Shown piece after piece: positions 35,545 to 44,781 of a DNA stretch of 64,000 nt. Numbering within the stretch: the first letter of the stretch is position 1; each line of letters starts with the position of its first letter. The notes under the pieces were generated by a model, which worked only from the letters and a program-made list of their open reading frames with translations, was not told where the DNA came from and ran no database searches. The position numbers were made by a program, and so were the translations under genes. The DNA is from FEN-1297 sp046705645 (GTDB taxonomy: Bacteria; Bacteroidota; Ignavibacteria; Ignavibacteriales; Ignavibacteriaceae), in NCBI GenBank assembly GCA_046705645.1, contig JBJKQE010000091.1:5135-69134 (forward strand). The letters run 5' to 3'.

Positions 35545-37095
35545 TCAATCACTCTTCAAATCATCAATCATCTTCATTTTCAAATTCCAAAGATTATTCG
35601 ATAAAGAAACATGGTAAACATGAGGATTTATTAATCTTTTTACTCCGGAATCTAAAAGATCAAGATCATTTGATAATATGTTTCTGATATTATCAATTGA
35701 AGGGAATTCATAAACTTGTTTGCCTTCTTTTAATATCTCCACAAGAAGAGGTTCTGATTTTGAAATTTGGTTTTGTGCTATTTTCCTGTGTTTACCGGGA
35801 TCTGTCGGATGGTGAAGGAACAATTGTGAATCTGATTTTATATCCTCATCCTCTAAACCGATTAAGTCTGCTGTTGTTTTGTTGTTATTATTATATAGTC
35901 TCCAAACCTGTTTGTTGCCAGGTAAAGGAATTTTTTCCGGCGTCTCCGATATTTTAATTATAGGTTCCCAATTATTATTATTTTTAACTGCAACTAATTT
36001 ATAAACACCTCCAAGAGCAGGATCACCCGAAGAAGTAATTAATCTTGTTCCGACTCCGAATGTAAGTCTTTTTATTAAACTGTCAGGTTCAATTCCATAT
36101 TTAGGAGCTTCTTGATTTATTTGAGTGATAATCTGCCAGATGTTCATTTCATCCAGTTCATTAGAAAGAACAATTTTAATTTCAGAAAATCCTGCTTCAT
36201 TTAATAACTTGGCGGCTTGTATACTCAAGTAGGCTAAATCTCCTGAGTCTAAACGTATTCCAATTGGATGATGACCTTTTTGCTTTAACTTTTCAAAAAC
36301 TTTAATAGCATTCGGAATACCGCTTTCTAATGAATTAATTGTATCAACTAAAAGTATACAATCATCAGGATAAAGTTCTGCAAAAGCATTAAATGAATCT
36401 AGTTCAGTCATTCCCATTGAAATAAAAAGCTGAACCATACTATGTGCATGAGTTCCTTTTGGCGGATAACCTAAAAGTAAAGATATACCTACATTGGATG
36501 TAAAATCCGCACCGCCGATTAATGCACCGCGAACTCCTGCAATTGCGCCTCTATCCTGCGCTCTTCTTGCCCCAAATTCAAGTAAAAGCTGACCTCTAGC
36601 CATTTCTTTGATTCTAGATGCTTTTGTTGCTACGAGTGTCTGAAAGTTCAGCTGATTTAATAATGCAGTTTCTAAAATTTGTGCAATTGCCAACGGACCC
36701 TGAACAACAGTTAACGGTTCATAAGGATGTACTACTCGTCCTTCAGGAATTGATTTTAAATTAATTTTATTAAAATTTCCATTTATTGAAAGCCACTTAA
36801 GAAAATCATCTGAAAATAATTGTTTACCGCTGGCAGTTTTTTGTTCTTTAAGCAGATTAATTTCTTCGTCTCTAAAAAAGGAATTTTGCATCCAATCAAT
36901 CAGCCATTCAAGACCGGCATTAACACAGTATCCGGCTTTATGCAAACCATAATCAGGATATTGGCGGAAGTAGTGATCAAATAGTGCAGGCTTTTCATGA
37001 ACTCCCATATTAAAATATAACTGCGCCATCATCAGTTGATACTGATCAGTAAATAAAATTCCTTCACTGATTTTTTGATTAAATTTTTTTAACAA
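35545..37095 (-). CDS. pncB: Nicotinate phosphoribosyltransferase
   Basis: This 516-residue enzyme of NAD salvage makes nicotinate mononucleotide from nicotinate, PRPP and ATP. The start FTDQYQLMMAQLYF is typical. The core shows EFGARRAQDRGA, GGADFTSNVG, the phosphorylatable-histidine region GTHAHS, IRLDSGDLAYLS, and VLSNELDE. The length and the C-terminal insert are those of the longer bacterial/eukaryotic-like type. The start codon is TTG at 37095 with AAGGA just upstream; no ATG fits before the conserved FTD motif. It is a single gene, divergent from the hydrolase at 37247. Confidence 0.93.
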   Translation of the reverse strand: MLKKFNQKISEGILFTDQYQLMMAQLYFNMGVHEKPALFDHYFRQYPDYGLHKAGYCVNAGLEWLIDWMQNSFFRDEEINLLKEQKTASGKQLFSDDFLKWLSINGNFNKINLKSIPEGRVVHPYEPLTVVQGPLAIAQILETALLNQLNFQTLVATKASRIKEMARGQLLLEFGARRAQDRGAIAGVRGALIGGADFTSNVGISLLLGYPPKGTHAHSMVQLFISMGMTELDSFNAFAELYPDDCILLVDTINSLESGIPNAIKVFEKLKQKGHHPIGIRLDSGDLAYLSIQAAKLLNEAGFSEIKIVLSNELDEMNIWQIITQINQEAPKYGIEPDSLIKRLTFGVGTRLITSSGDPALGGVYKLVAVKNNNNWEPIIKISETPEKIPLPGNKQVWRLYNNNNKTTADLIGLEDEDIKSDSQLFLHHPTDPGKHRKIAQNQISKSEPLLVEILKEGKQVYEFPSIDNIRNILSNDLDLLDSGVKRLINPHVYHVSLSNNLWNLKMKMIDDLKSD

Positions 37096-37246
37096 TTTCC
37101 TTCTCTTTTGTTCACTGAAATATTTTCTTTATTTGCAAAGTTAATTATTTAAATGAAAAAAAAGTGTAATGATAACTACTTTTCGTTAGTTTTAAATTGG
37201 TTAATTAAAGTTATAAATCTATTTTCTATAAATCAGGAAGTCTAAA

Positions 37247-38269
37247 ATGACGAAGCGTTTATTATTATCAGTTTTTTTAATAACAATTTTAAGCATAATT
37301 GTTCCTGCTCAAACAATTCAAAAATTTGCAGATATTGGAAACTTTAAACTCGAAAACGGACAAGTGATTAAAGATTGTAAAATAGGATACAGAACTTTCG
37401 GAAAGTTGGATAATGATAAATCAAATGCAATTTTATTCCCTACATGGTTCGGCGGAAATTCCGAAGGACTTCAATTTTTAATTGGACAGGGCAAAATAGC
37501 TGATAGTACAAAATACTTTGTTATTGCTGTTGATGCTTTGGGAGACGGAGTCTCATCTTCACCTTCGAACAGTAAATTACAATCAAACGAAAATTTTCCG
37601 CTGTTTAATATTCGAGATATGGTAAATACTCAATATGAATTTGTAACCAAAATTTTAAACTTAAAACATTTGTTTTGTGTTATGGGCGGATCAATGGGTG
37701 GAATGCAGACTTTTCAATGGGTGGTATCCTATCCGGACTTCATGGATAAAGCCGTTGCCTGGGTTGGTTCGCCAAAACTTACATCCTATGATTTGCTTCT
37801 AATGAATACAGAACTTCAGACAATTAATACTGAATTAGATTGTAAAGCACCCAAAGAAGATATAATGAAAACCATTGCTGATATAACTGCTCTCAATATA
37901 ACCACACCTGAATACAGAGTAACACATACAAAACCTGGTGACTTCGAAACTTTTATTCGTGATTTTCATAAAAGCTTTTCAAAGGAATTCAATGTATATG
38001 ATTGGAGAAGCCAGCTAAAGGCGATTTTAGCTAATGATGTGTCATATCCTTTTAATGAAGATATGAAAAAGGCCGCTTCCAGAGTAAAAGCAAAAATGCT
38101 TATTATACCTTCATTGCAAGATCATATGGTTAACCCGAATCCCGCAATAAATTTTGCTAAATTGATAAACGCTGAAGTTCTTAAATTAGATAATGACTGC
38201 GGACATCTCGCACCTGGATGTGAAATAGAAAAAGTTAATAAAGTAGTAAATCAATTCCTTGATAAATAA
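37247..38269 (+). CDS. Exported alpha/beta hydrolase of the homoserine O-acetyltransferase (MetX) family
   Basis: This 340-residue alpha/beta hydrolase resembles MetX: early GNFKLENGQVIKDCKIGYRTFGKL, the nucleophile elbow GGSMGGMQ with Ser149, a late Asp in IIPSLQDHMVNP and His in DCGHLAPGCE. Unlike cytoplasmic MetX it begins with a clear signal peptide (about 1-22, ending VPAQ). A role in methionine synthesis is therefore doubtful; a secreted esterase or acyltransferase is more likely. AGGAAG precedes the ATG. It converges with the HEAT protein, seven bases away. Confidence 0.83.
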   Translation: MTKRLLLSVFLITILSIIVPAQTIQKFADIGNFKLENGQVIKDCKIGYRTFGKLDNDKSNAILFPTWFGGNSEGLQFLIGQGKIADSTKYFVIAVDALGDGVSSSPSNSKLQSNENFPLFNIRDMVNTQYEFVTKILNLKHLFCVMGGSMGGMQTFQWVVSYPDFMDKAVAWVGSPKLTSYDLLLMNTELQTINTELDCKAPKEDIMKTIADITALNITTPEYRVTHTKPGDFETFIRDFHKSFSKEFNVYDWRSQLKAILANDVSYPFNEDMKKAASRVKAKMLIIPSLQDHMVNPNPAINFAKLINAEVLKLDNDCGHLAPGCEIEKVNKVVNQFLDK

Positions 38270-38275
38270 AAGTTT

Positions 38276-38806
38276 CTAACTTTTCGATTCTTTATTTAGT
38301 TCGGCAAGTTTTGCATTTGCTGAAAGGGGAATTTGTGTATCTTCCATATCTTTACTTATCAGCATGGGAATTATGTTAGTGGTATCATCAAATGATTTTC
38401 TAACTACTAATTCTTTTAAAATATGATGTGCAGTTTCACAAAAGTTAATTGATTCGTAATTTGTTAAAATTGATTTTAATAAAGGTTTTACGGCTTGCTG
38501 TTCTAATTCAATCATCCCTTCAGCGGCAACCCAGCGGATATCTTCATTTTCATCGTCTAAACATTTTAATATAACCGGAATCGTATCTGGATGAGAGATA
38601 CTGCTTATTGTTTTTATTGCTTCCCACCGGGTTCTGTAATCTTCCGAATTTAGCAGTTCTTCGAGATAAGAAATAGCCGACCTTCCTATTTTTACTAATA
38701 AAACCCTTGCATATTGCCTTTTTAATCCATCTTTGCCGGTTAGAACTTTAATTAATTTTTCAATATTGGTATCATCTATTGAAAAATCACCTAATCTTGA
38801 TACCGT
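38276..38806 (-). CDS. HEAT-repeat protein without a canonical start codon
   Basis: This protein of about 176 residues is made of HEAT-like repeats (YRTRWEAIKTISSISHPDTIPVILKCLDDENEDIRWVAAEGMIEL is the clearest). Such alpha-solenoids mediate protein contacts. The frame is open from a stop at about 38827 down to 38276. The first in-frame ATG (38515) lies in the middle of a repeat, so it is not the natural start. A strong GGAGG at 38811-38815 is followed four bases later by ACG (38806-38804), where an ATG would be expected. The start may be a rare ACG or ATT, or the gene may have lost its start by a T-to-C change. The function is unknown. Confidence 0.65.
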   Translation of the reverse strand, partial: TVSRLGDFSIDDTNIEKLIKVLTGKDGLKRQYARVLLVKIGRSAISYLEELLNSEDYRTRWEAIKTISSISHPDTIPVILKCLDDENEDIRWVAAEGMIELEQQAVKPLLKSILTNYESINFCETAHHILKELVVRKSFDDTTNIIPMLISKDMEDTQIPLSANAKLAELNKESKS

Positions 38807-38815
38807 AATACCTCC

Positions 38816-39217
38816 GCATATAAATTAAGATTCCGGAATTCTTTCATTATAATATTTTTTCCCAATAATAATTGTAAATAATATGAAGTATTAATTAATT
38901 AAAATTAAACTCTTTTAATTTAAACAAAGATGTTAAAACATTATTTCGTTATTATTCGTGATGAAAGACAAATTAGCGGTTTAAAATATTTTGTTAAGAC
39001 AATATTAAAAGCTGGAAAATAACTATAGATATACTAAGATGTATTAATAGATATTTTAACTTAATATTTATTTAAAACTAAAAGTTAAAATGATGCGGCC
39101 GCATAAATGAGGATGTATTTTTCTAATTGATTTGCAAGCTTTCAATGGCTATGCAAATCAATTAGTAATTTTAAATTATTTATATAAATACCGTCTATTT
39201 ATTCAATAAAAAATATT
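38816..39217. other. Intergenic region with an isolated strong hairpin
   Basis: No gene was seen in these 400 bases. The only structure is a perfect 14-base inverted repeat (39123-39136 with 39152-39165) around a 15-base loop, with a further AGC/GCT pair inside. No T-run follows on either strand at once, so it is not a standard terminator. A NotI-type GCGGCCGC palindrome lies near 39094. Confidence 0.5.
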
Positions 39218-39958
39218 TTATGCAATAGGTTTAATATCATCTATTACTTTTTTAACTCCCTCAACCTTATAACAATCAGTAGTCAAGTGATCAATTCCCC
39301 AAATATCGCTCGAATGTCCTGACAGAGTAATATCCCCTTTGTTAACCGATAGACGGATATTCTTGTCCAGAGGAAAATCTTCTTTAATAATATCGTTAAC
39401 GACCATATCTATATTTTTACTGCTTTCGGCCTTAGCTTTAGGAAGGACCTTTATGAGGTTTATTATCCCCGTGGCGCCTTTTTCCCACGAAGCAACTGTT
39501 TCTGCCTGCAATTTTTCGCTTGGATAACTTACCGTGCCTCTTAATACCACTAATCCGTTAGCTATTACCCGGACTCTTATTTTATTTGGTTCGAGAATGG
39601 ACGGGTCAAGTGTCATGTTATATTTTATTCGGTCTCTAATTATATCATTAGGAATTAATGAGGCATTTACTGAAATAAAATCGTCTATTCCCTTAACTCC
39701 CGGAACTTTTGATACAATATCAAAGATATTATACTTATTATATAATGAGTTAACGCTGCCTTCTATTTTTACTATCCCTTTTCTATTTGTCGAAATATTA
39801 AAATTTTGATCGTAATTTTCAGAAATAGCATTTCTTACTCTTTGTAATAAAGAATTAGTTTTATTTAAAGCCATTATGCTGGAACTAATTCCGATAATCA
39901 GAGCAATGGCTAAAATCGAAATTGTGTCTATTCTTTTATACAACTTTAAATTAAACAT
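39218..39958 (-). CDS. Protein with three BON domains
   Basis: This 246-residue exported or membrane-anchored protein has an N-terminal hydrophobic helix (about 11-30) and then three BON domains of about 65 residues (cues: GIVKIEGSVNSLYNKYNIFDIVSKVPGVKGIDD; GLVVLRGTVSYPSEKLQAETVASWEKGATGI; GDITLSGHSSDIWGIDHLTTDCYKVEGVKKV). BON domains bind phospholipid or peptidoglycan and occur in stress proteins such as OsmY. GGAGG five bases upstream fixes the start at 39958; an ATG at 39970 overlaps that ribosome site and is rejected. Confidence 0.88.
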   Translation of the reverse strand: MFNLKLYKRIDTISILAIALIIGISSSIMALNKTNSLLQRVRNAISENYDQNFNISTNRKGIVKIEGSVNSLYNKYNIFDIVSKVPGVKGIDDFISVNASLIPNDIIRDRIKYNMTLDPSILEPNKIRVRVIANGLVVLRGTVSYPSEKLQAETVASWEKGATGIINLIKVLPKAKAESSKNIDMVVNDIIKEDFPLDKNIRLSVNKGDITLSGHSSDIWGIDHLTTDCYKVEGVKKVIDDIKPIA

Positions 39959-40170
39959 AGCTGCCTCCATAACATAAAAAATCAGTAATTTAGTTTAATA
40001 CTTCTGACGTTTAATTTTTGAAAATGATTTATCTACGTGTTGCTTATCATCTTCAATTAATCAGTGTGATTTAAATAGAATAGAATGCAGGCTCTTTAAT
40101 TACATGGTATGTGTGTAGAAGTTAAATTTAATTATAAGAATGGACTTCGGAAATAATATTTTTTAACAAA

Positions 40171-40557
40171 TTACATTCCGGCAAAAAAACTGTACAATAA
40201 AATTGATAAAACTATTAAAGTAAAAACAGTATATAAATAATCCTTTTCATATAAAAAAGCTATTACGGAAAATGTAACCCTGGCTACAGGAGTAGCAATA
40301 AGCAAAATCAACCCGAATTGTATAATTGCACCGGTATTAAATTTAAAAATATTTTTGAAAATATCAGGTATATTTTTTAATTGGGCAGATTCACCCTTAA
40401 AAGTTTTATAATGCGGCAGTGTTTGTCCATGGTGTATCAAATAAAATATTCCTCCCAATAAAACAAAAGAAGCGGCAATAATTACACCGATTCTCAGAAG
40501 AATACTCATTATGAATTCTATTTTTCTTTCCTGGGGAAATTCTAAATCTTCTTTCAT
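40171..40557 (-). CDS. DUF1634 membrane protein
   Basis: This 128-residue protein has three hydrophobic helices (about 18-42, 78-97, 103-125). It matches DUF1634, a family usually encoded beside TauE/SafE transporters, as here. Its start overlaps the end of the TauE gene by one base, so the two are translationally coupled and probably form a complex or work together. The function is unknown. Confidence 0.85.
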   Translation of the reverse strand: MKEDLEFPQERKIEFIMSILLRIGVIIAASFVLLGGIFYLIHHGQTLPHYKTFKGESAQLKNIPDIFKNIFKFNTGAIIQFGLILLIATPVARVTFSVIAFLYEKDYLYTVFTLIVLSILLYSFFAGM

Positions 40558-41393
40558 TAGATAGACCCCGATATTCCGCTTTTAATCATTTCAAAAGCCA
40601 TAATTAAAATTATTATACTGAATATTAGTTTAAGCCAGTGTGAAGAAGCTTTTGCAAGTACTTTTGCACCAATAACAGAACCCAGCAGTACGCCGAGCAT
40701 AACCGGCATAGCAAGCCCGGGATCAATATAACCTCTGCTTAAATAAATTCCCGCACTTGCAGCAGCAGTCACTCCTATCATAAAATTACTTGTTGTAGCG
40801 GAAACCTTAAACGGGATCTTCATTACTTGATCCATGGCCAGCACTTTTACCGCACCTCCTCCAATGCCTAATAAACCGGACAAAGTTCCGGCAGTAAAAC
40901 ATACTCCAAATCCACCCGAAATGTTATGCATAGTATATGGTTTCCATTTACCCTTTTCAGGATAGCTTCCGTTGAGCCTTAATCTTTCCGCAAGTTTATT
41001 CGGCTCATTGGTAATGTGCTGGCCTTTGCGAGTCCTAAAAGTTTGTCCCGCCGAGTATAATAGAACCACCCCGAAGATAATTGCAATAATATTTGCAGGG
41101 GTAATTCCCGCGAGATAAGCGCCGACAACAGCTCCAATGGTTGTCGCCATTTCTAAAAACATTCCGATTCTTATGTTAGAATATCCCTCTTTCACATATG
41201 CCGAAGCAGCGCCGGAGGATGTAGCAATTACGGAAATGAGAGAGGCACCAATTGCATATCTAATATCCACACCAAATACAAGAGTTAATAAGGGAACAAT
41301 TACAACTCCTCCTCCAAGACCTGTTAGTGAACCTAAAAATCCGGCGCTGAAAGAACCAAGCCAGATTAAAACAGTAAATAAAATTATATCCAA
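40557..41393 (-). CDS. Sulphite exporter TauE/SafE family transporter
   Basis: This 278-residue, eight-helix membrane protein has the two TauE repeats: LGSLTGLGGGVVIVPLLTLVFG near the start and LSGLLGIGGGAVKVLAMDQVM in the second half. The family moves sulphur-containing or organic anions across the membrane; the substrate here is unknown. It is the first gene of a two-gene operon with DUF1634. Confidence 0.9.
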   Translation of the reverse strand: MDIILFTVLIWLGSFSAGFLGSLTGLGGGVVIVPLLTLVFGVDIRYAIGASLISVIATSSGAASAYVKEGYSNIRIGMFLEMATTIGAVVGAYLAGITPANIIAIIFGVVLLYSAGQTFRTRKGQHITNEPNKLAERLRLNGSYPEKGKWKPYTMHNISGGFGVCFTAGTLSGLLGIGGGAVKVLAMDQVMKIPFKVSATTSNFMIGVTAAASAGIYLSRGYIDPGLAMPVMLGVLLGSVIGAKVLAKASSHWLKLIFSIIILIMAFEMIKSGISGSI

Positions 41394-41713
41394 TTAAGAA
41401 ACCTTAGAAAATTTTTCAATATAAAATTAATAATTAAGAAGTTAGATGCATTGTTTGTGTAAAAGATTTATTTGTCATGCTGCTTAAATGGAAAAGAAAT
41501 TGTTATAATTAATAATATTATATCCGAATTATAATAAATAATTATAACTTACTCCTCGTTTGACATTGTTATAATTTCCAAATCAAATTTTTTTTAAGTA
41601 TTTCAAAACTATGAAAAAATATTTTTATTTATTAGGGATATAAAACACATCTGTTTTATATTTTAGGTAAAAAATTAAGTTAATTCGTATATGCAGACTT
41701 AAGAAAGGAAAAA
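41394..41713. other. Divergent intergenic region, nothing recognised
   Basis: These 320 AT-rich bases lie between the TauE gene and the saccharopine dehydrogenase-like gene. The ribosome site AAGAAAGGA lies just before the rightward gene. No ORF or repeat was seen. Confidence 0.4.
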
Positions 41714-42838
41714 ATGAAGAAAATTGCTGTACTTGGCGCCGGCATGGTCGGTAGTGTTATAGCTGCGGATTTAAGCGAAGAATTTAATGTTACCTTAATA
41801 GATAAAGATAAAGTTAGGCTGTCGAAGGTGTTGGAATTATATAAGATAAAATCCTTAACAAAAGATATTTCCAAATTACAATCATTCAAAAAAGTATTGG
41901 ATGATTTTGATCTTGTGGTTTCTGCGGTTCCGGGATTTATGGGATATGAAACATTAAAGAAAATTATTGAAGCCGGTAAAAATGTTGCGGACATTTCATT
42001 TTTTGAAGAAGATCCGTTTGAGCTTAATATTCTTGCAAAAAGAAATAATGTTACTGCCGTTGTTGATTGCGGTGTTGCACCCGGATTAAGTAATATAATA
42101 TTAGGTCATCATAATAGTAAAATGAATATCAATTCATTTGAATGTTTTGTCGGCGGATTACCGTTTACACGTACATTACCTTTTCAATATAAAGCTCCTT
42201 TTTCTCCTGTCGATGTTATTGAAGAATACACACGTCCGGCAAGAATTGTAGAGAACGGCAAATTAATTATAAAACCATCTCTCTCCGATCCTGAATTAAT
42301 AAATATAGAACCCGTTGGAACTTTGGAAGCATTCAATACGGATGGATTAAGGACACTTTTAAATACGATGAAAATACCGAATATGAAAGAAAAAACTCTT
42401 CGTTATCCCGGGCATATTGAGCACATAAGATTTCTAATTGATGCGGGTTTTTTTAGCAAAGATGAAGTTAATGTTAACGGGCAAAAAATAAAACCTATTG
42501 AATTCAGTTCTAGAATACTTTTGCCTAAATGGAAACTTAATCCCGGGGAATATGAATTTACGGCAATGCTTATAAGGATTAAAGGAAAAGAAAAGAATAA
42601 ACCGGCTGAATATATCTATCAGCTTTTTGATAAGTACGACAAAGAAAACGATATCACTTCTATGTCTAGAACAACCGGCTATACGTGTGCTTCTGTTGCA
42701 AGAAGGATTTTAAATAAAGATTTTAAACGAATAGGTATATCTGCTCCGGAAATTGTGGGTACAAATGATCAATGCTTCTCACAAATAATGAGCGATCTTA
42801 AAAAGCGTAAAATTATTCTTCGGAAAACCATAAGCTGA
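41714..42838 (+). CDS. Saccharopine dehydrogenase family protein (lysine 6-dehydrogenase-like)
   Basis: This 374-residue NAD(P)-dependent dehydrogenase has an N-terminal Rossmann fold with VLGAGMVGSVIAADL, then SAVPGFMGYETLKKIIEAGKNVADISF and DCGVAPGLSNIILG. The C-terminal domain contains RYPGHIEHIRFL, as in lysine 6-dehydrogenase and related enzymes of lysine breakdown. The exact substrate cannot be fixed from sequence. It is a single gene with AAAGGA seven bases before the ATG. Confidence 0.85.
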   Translation: MKKIAVLGAGMVGSVIAADLSEEFNVTLIDKDKVRLSKVLELYKIKSLTKDISKLQSFKKVLDDFDLVVSAVPGFMGYETLKKIIEAGKNVADISFFEEDPFELNILAKRNNVTAVVDCGVAPGLSNIILGHHNSKMNINSFECFVGGLPFTRTLPFQYKAPFSPVDVIEEYTRPARIVENGKLIIKPSLSDPELINIEPVGTLEAFNTDGLRTLLNTMKIPNMKEKTLRYPGHIEHIRFLIDAGFFSKDEVNVNGQKIKPIEFSSRILLPKWKLNPGEYEFTAMLIRIKGKEKNKPAEYIYQLFDKYDKENDITSMSRTTGYTCASVARRILNKDFKRIGISAPEIVGTNDQCFSQIMSDLKKRKIILRKTIS

Positions 42839-42885
42839 CTTAGATAAACTAATTTTTACTTTATATAATTGGCACTGTACTATTT

Positions 42886-43329
42886 TTATTGTGTTAAAGG
42901 CAAAGGGATTTGAGTACGCCATACAATCTTTCATTCATTATTGAAATTATTAAATATTAATATATCAATCCCTTTTTCAGAATATCTATTGTTATTAATT
43001 TCATAATCTATATTAAACGTTAGGTCTGAAATTGCTGTTTTATTAAAAATACTTACATAAAGTATTAGCTCTTCAAAATTATTTATTATTGCCGCATTCA
43101 AAAACTGTCTTTAGCTTTCAACCATTTCATTTCGGCCGGAAATCTGCTTATCTCCTCCAGGCAGTAATGCTATTACTAATTCATGGAAAAAAGGGTATAA
43201 ATCTTCGATACGTTTTTCAAGCCATGCTTTATTTAGATTTCGCACAAGGTTTTTTATTTCTTTAACCTTTTTATTACTATCGGCTGGTTTGATTTTTTTA
43301 GGTTCCCACTTTTCATTTTTATATCGGCG
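42886..43329 (-). pseudogene. SnoaL/DUF4440-like gene with two internal stops
   Basis: One minus-strand frame between 43329 and 42886 reads as an NTF2-like protein (KWEPKKIKPADSNKKV, then NLNKAWLEKRIEDLYPFFHE and LLPGGDKQISGRNEMVES, ending KIVWRTQIPLPL). It is interrupted by TAA at 43111-43113 and TGA at 42931-42933. There is no start ATG near the expected N-terminus. TGA replaces what looks like Trp before KIVWRT. The codon pattern is otherwise intact, so this is a fairly recent dead gene. The family call comes from the overall pattern and is moderately sure; its pseudogene status is clear. Confidence 0.75.
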
Positions 43330-43483
43330 TTAAAAATTTGTTGGATATAATCTGATAATTAAACTAATCAAATTAATTCTAAAAGAAAACATTTAGTGAA
43401 ATTATCGATAAAAATTTGACTTTGAATGTTTTTTTTAGAAATTACCATTGCGGAATAAAAAAATCATTTTATTAAATCATCAA

Positions 43484-44749
43484 ATGAATAAAAAAAGAGT
43501 TGTCATCATCGGCGGCGGTTTCGGCGGAATAACAGCTGCGAAACTGCTAAAAGATTATAATCTGGATATTACAATAATCGATAAAACAAACCATCATCTA
43601 TTTCAACCCTTGCTTTATCAGGTGGCAACTGCTGCACTTTCGCCGGGAGATATTGCTATCCCGATTCGTTCTATTTTTAGAGGACGAAAAAATATAGAAG
43701 TAATAATGGCGGAAGTTCAATCCATTAACAAATCTGAATCTTCATTACAGTTGAATGATAGGAAGATATACTTTGATTATTTAATAGTGGCCCCTGGTTC
43801 ATCTCATTCCTATTTTGGTAATAATGAATGGGAACAAGTTGCTCCGGGTTTAAAATCTTTAAGTGATGCTCTTGCTATTCGAGAAAAAATTCTTTGTTCT
43901 TTTGAGGAAGCAGAAATTATAGAAAATAAAAATGATCAGGAACAGTATCTGACTTTTGTTATTGTAGGCGGTGGACCAACCGGAGTTGAAATGGCTGGGG
44001 CAATTGCCGAGATTGCTAGACAGACTATGTTGAAAGATTTTAGAAATATTAATCCTAAAGAAACAAAAATATTTCTTGTGGAAGCATACCCAAGAATTTT
44101 AACAGCTTATTCCGAACATCTTTCGGAAATTGCAAAAAATGATTTGGAAAAAATGGGAGTAAAAGTTCTTATTAATACAAAAGTTACTAATGTATCTCTA
44201 ACCGGGGTTATTTTGGGAGAAGAATTTATCAAAACTAAAAATATTATTTGGGCTGCGGGTAATGAAGCGTCGCTGCTGCTAAAATCTCTCGATGTTGAAC
44301 TTGATAGGGCAGGCCGTGTTTTAGTTGAAGACGATCTCAGCATTAAAGGATGTTCGAATATTTTTGTAATAGGCGATGCTGCAAATTTAAAAGATAAAAA
44401 TGGTGAGCTTCTTCCCGGAATTGCTCCTGTAGCAATTCAGCAGGGAAAATATGTTGCAAAATTAATTGGCAATGACAAAGATAGTTCTAAAAGGAAACCA
44501 TTTGCATATTTTGATAAGGGAACAATGGCAACAATCGGGAAGGCAAAAGCTGTAGCTAAAATTCGAAAATTTGAATTCTCCCAGTTTACTGCCTGGTTCC
44601 TGTGGTCATTCGTTCATATATTTTTCCTAATAACCTTTCGCAACCGGTTTAGAGTTATGGCTGAATGGATCTGGTATTACTTTACCTCTCGTCGCGGAGT
44701 AAGGTTGATTACAAGAAGACCATTAAGTTCCGAAAAGAAAAAATTCTAA
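43484..44749 (+). CDS. ndh: Type II NADH dehydrogenase
   Basis: This 421-residue FAD-dependent NADH:quinone oxidoreductase does not pump protons. FAD-binding VVIIGGGFGGITAAKLL is at the N-terminus, followed by NHHLFQPLLYQVATAALSPGDIA, typical of NDH-2. The NADH-binding motif is VIVGGGPTGVEMAGAIAE, followed by NIFVIGDAA and the quinone-site region IAPVAIQQGKYVA. The C-terminal amphipathic part (AWFLWSFVHIFFLI) anchors it to the membrane. The ATG at 43484 directly precedes the FAD strand; a TTG at 43448 would add 12 residues and is less likely. It feeds electrons into the same quinone pool as the bc-type complex at 17970-20470. Confidence 0.93.
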   Translation: MNKKRVVIIGGGFGGITAAKLLKDYNLDITIIDKTNHHLFQPLLYQVATAALSPGDIAIPIRSIFRGRKNIEVIMAEVQSINKSESSLQLNDRKIYFDYLIVAPGSSHSYFGNNEWEQVAPGLKSLSDALAIREKILCSFEEAEIIENKNDQEQYLTFVIVGGGPTGVEMAGAIAEIARQTMLKDFRNINPKETKIFLVEAYPRILTAYSEHLSEIAKNDLEKMGVKVLINTKVTNVSLTGVILGEEFIKTKNIIWAAGNEASLLLKSLDVELDRAGRVLVEDDLSIKGCSNIFVIGDAANLKDKNGELLPGIAPVAIQQGKYVAKLIGNDKDSSKRKPFAYFDKGTMATIGKAKAVAKIRKFEFSQFTAWFLWSFVHIFFLITFRNRFRVMAEWIWYYFTSRRGVRLITRRPLSSEKKKF

Positions 44750-44781
44750 TTAACCTTTCGATTTCAAAAATTAAATATTTA

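Noticed and set aside
38276..38515. Short 79-residue HEAT protein starting at ATG 38515
   Set aside because: The ATG is in the middle of a HEAT repeat and the coding pattern runs 97 codons further upstream to a ribosome site.
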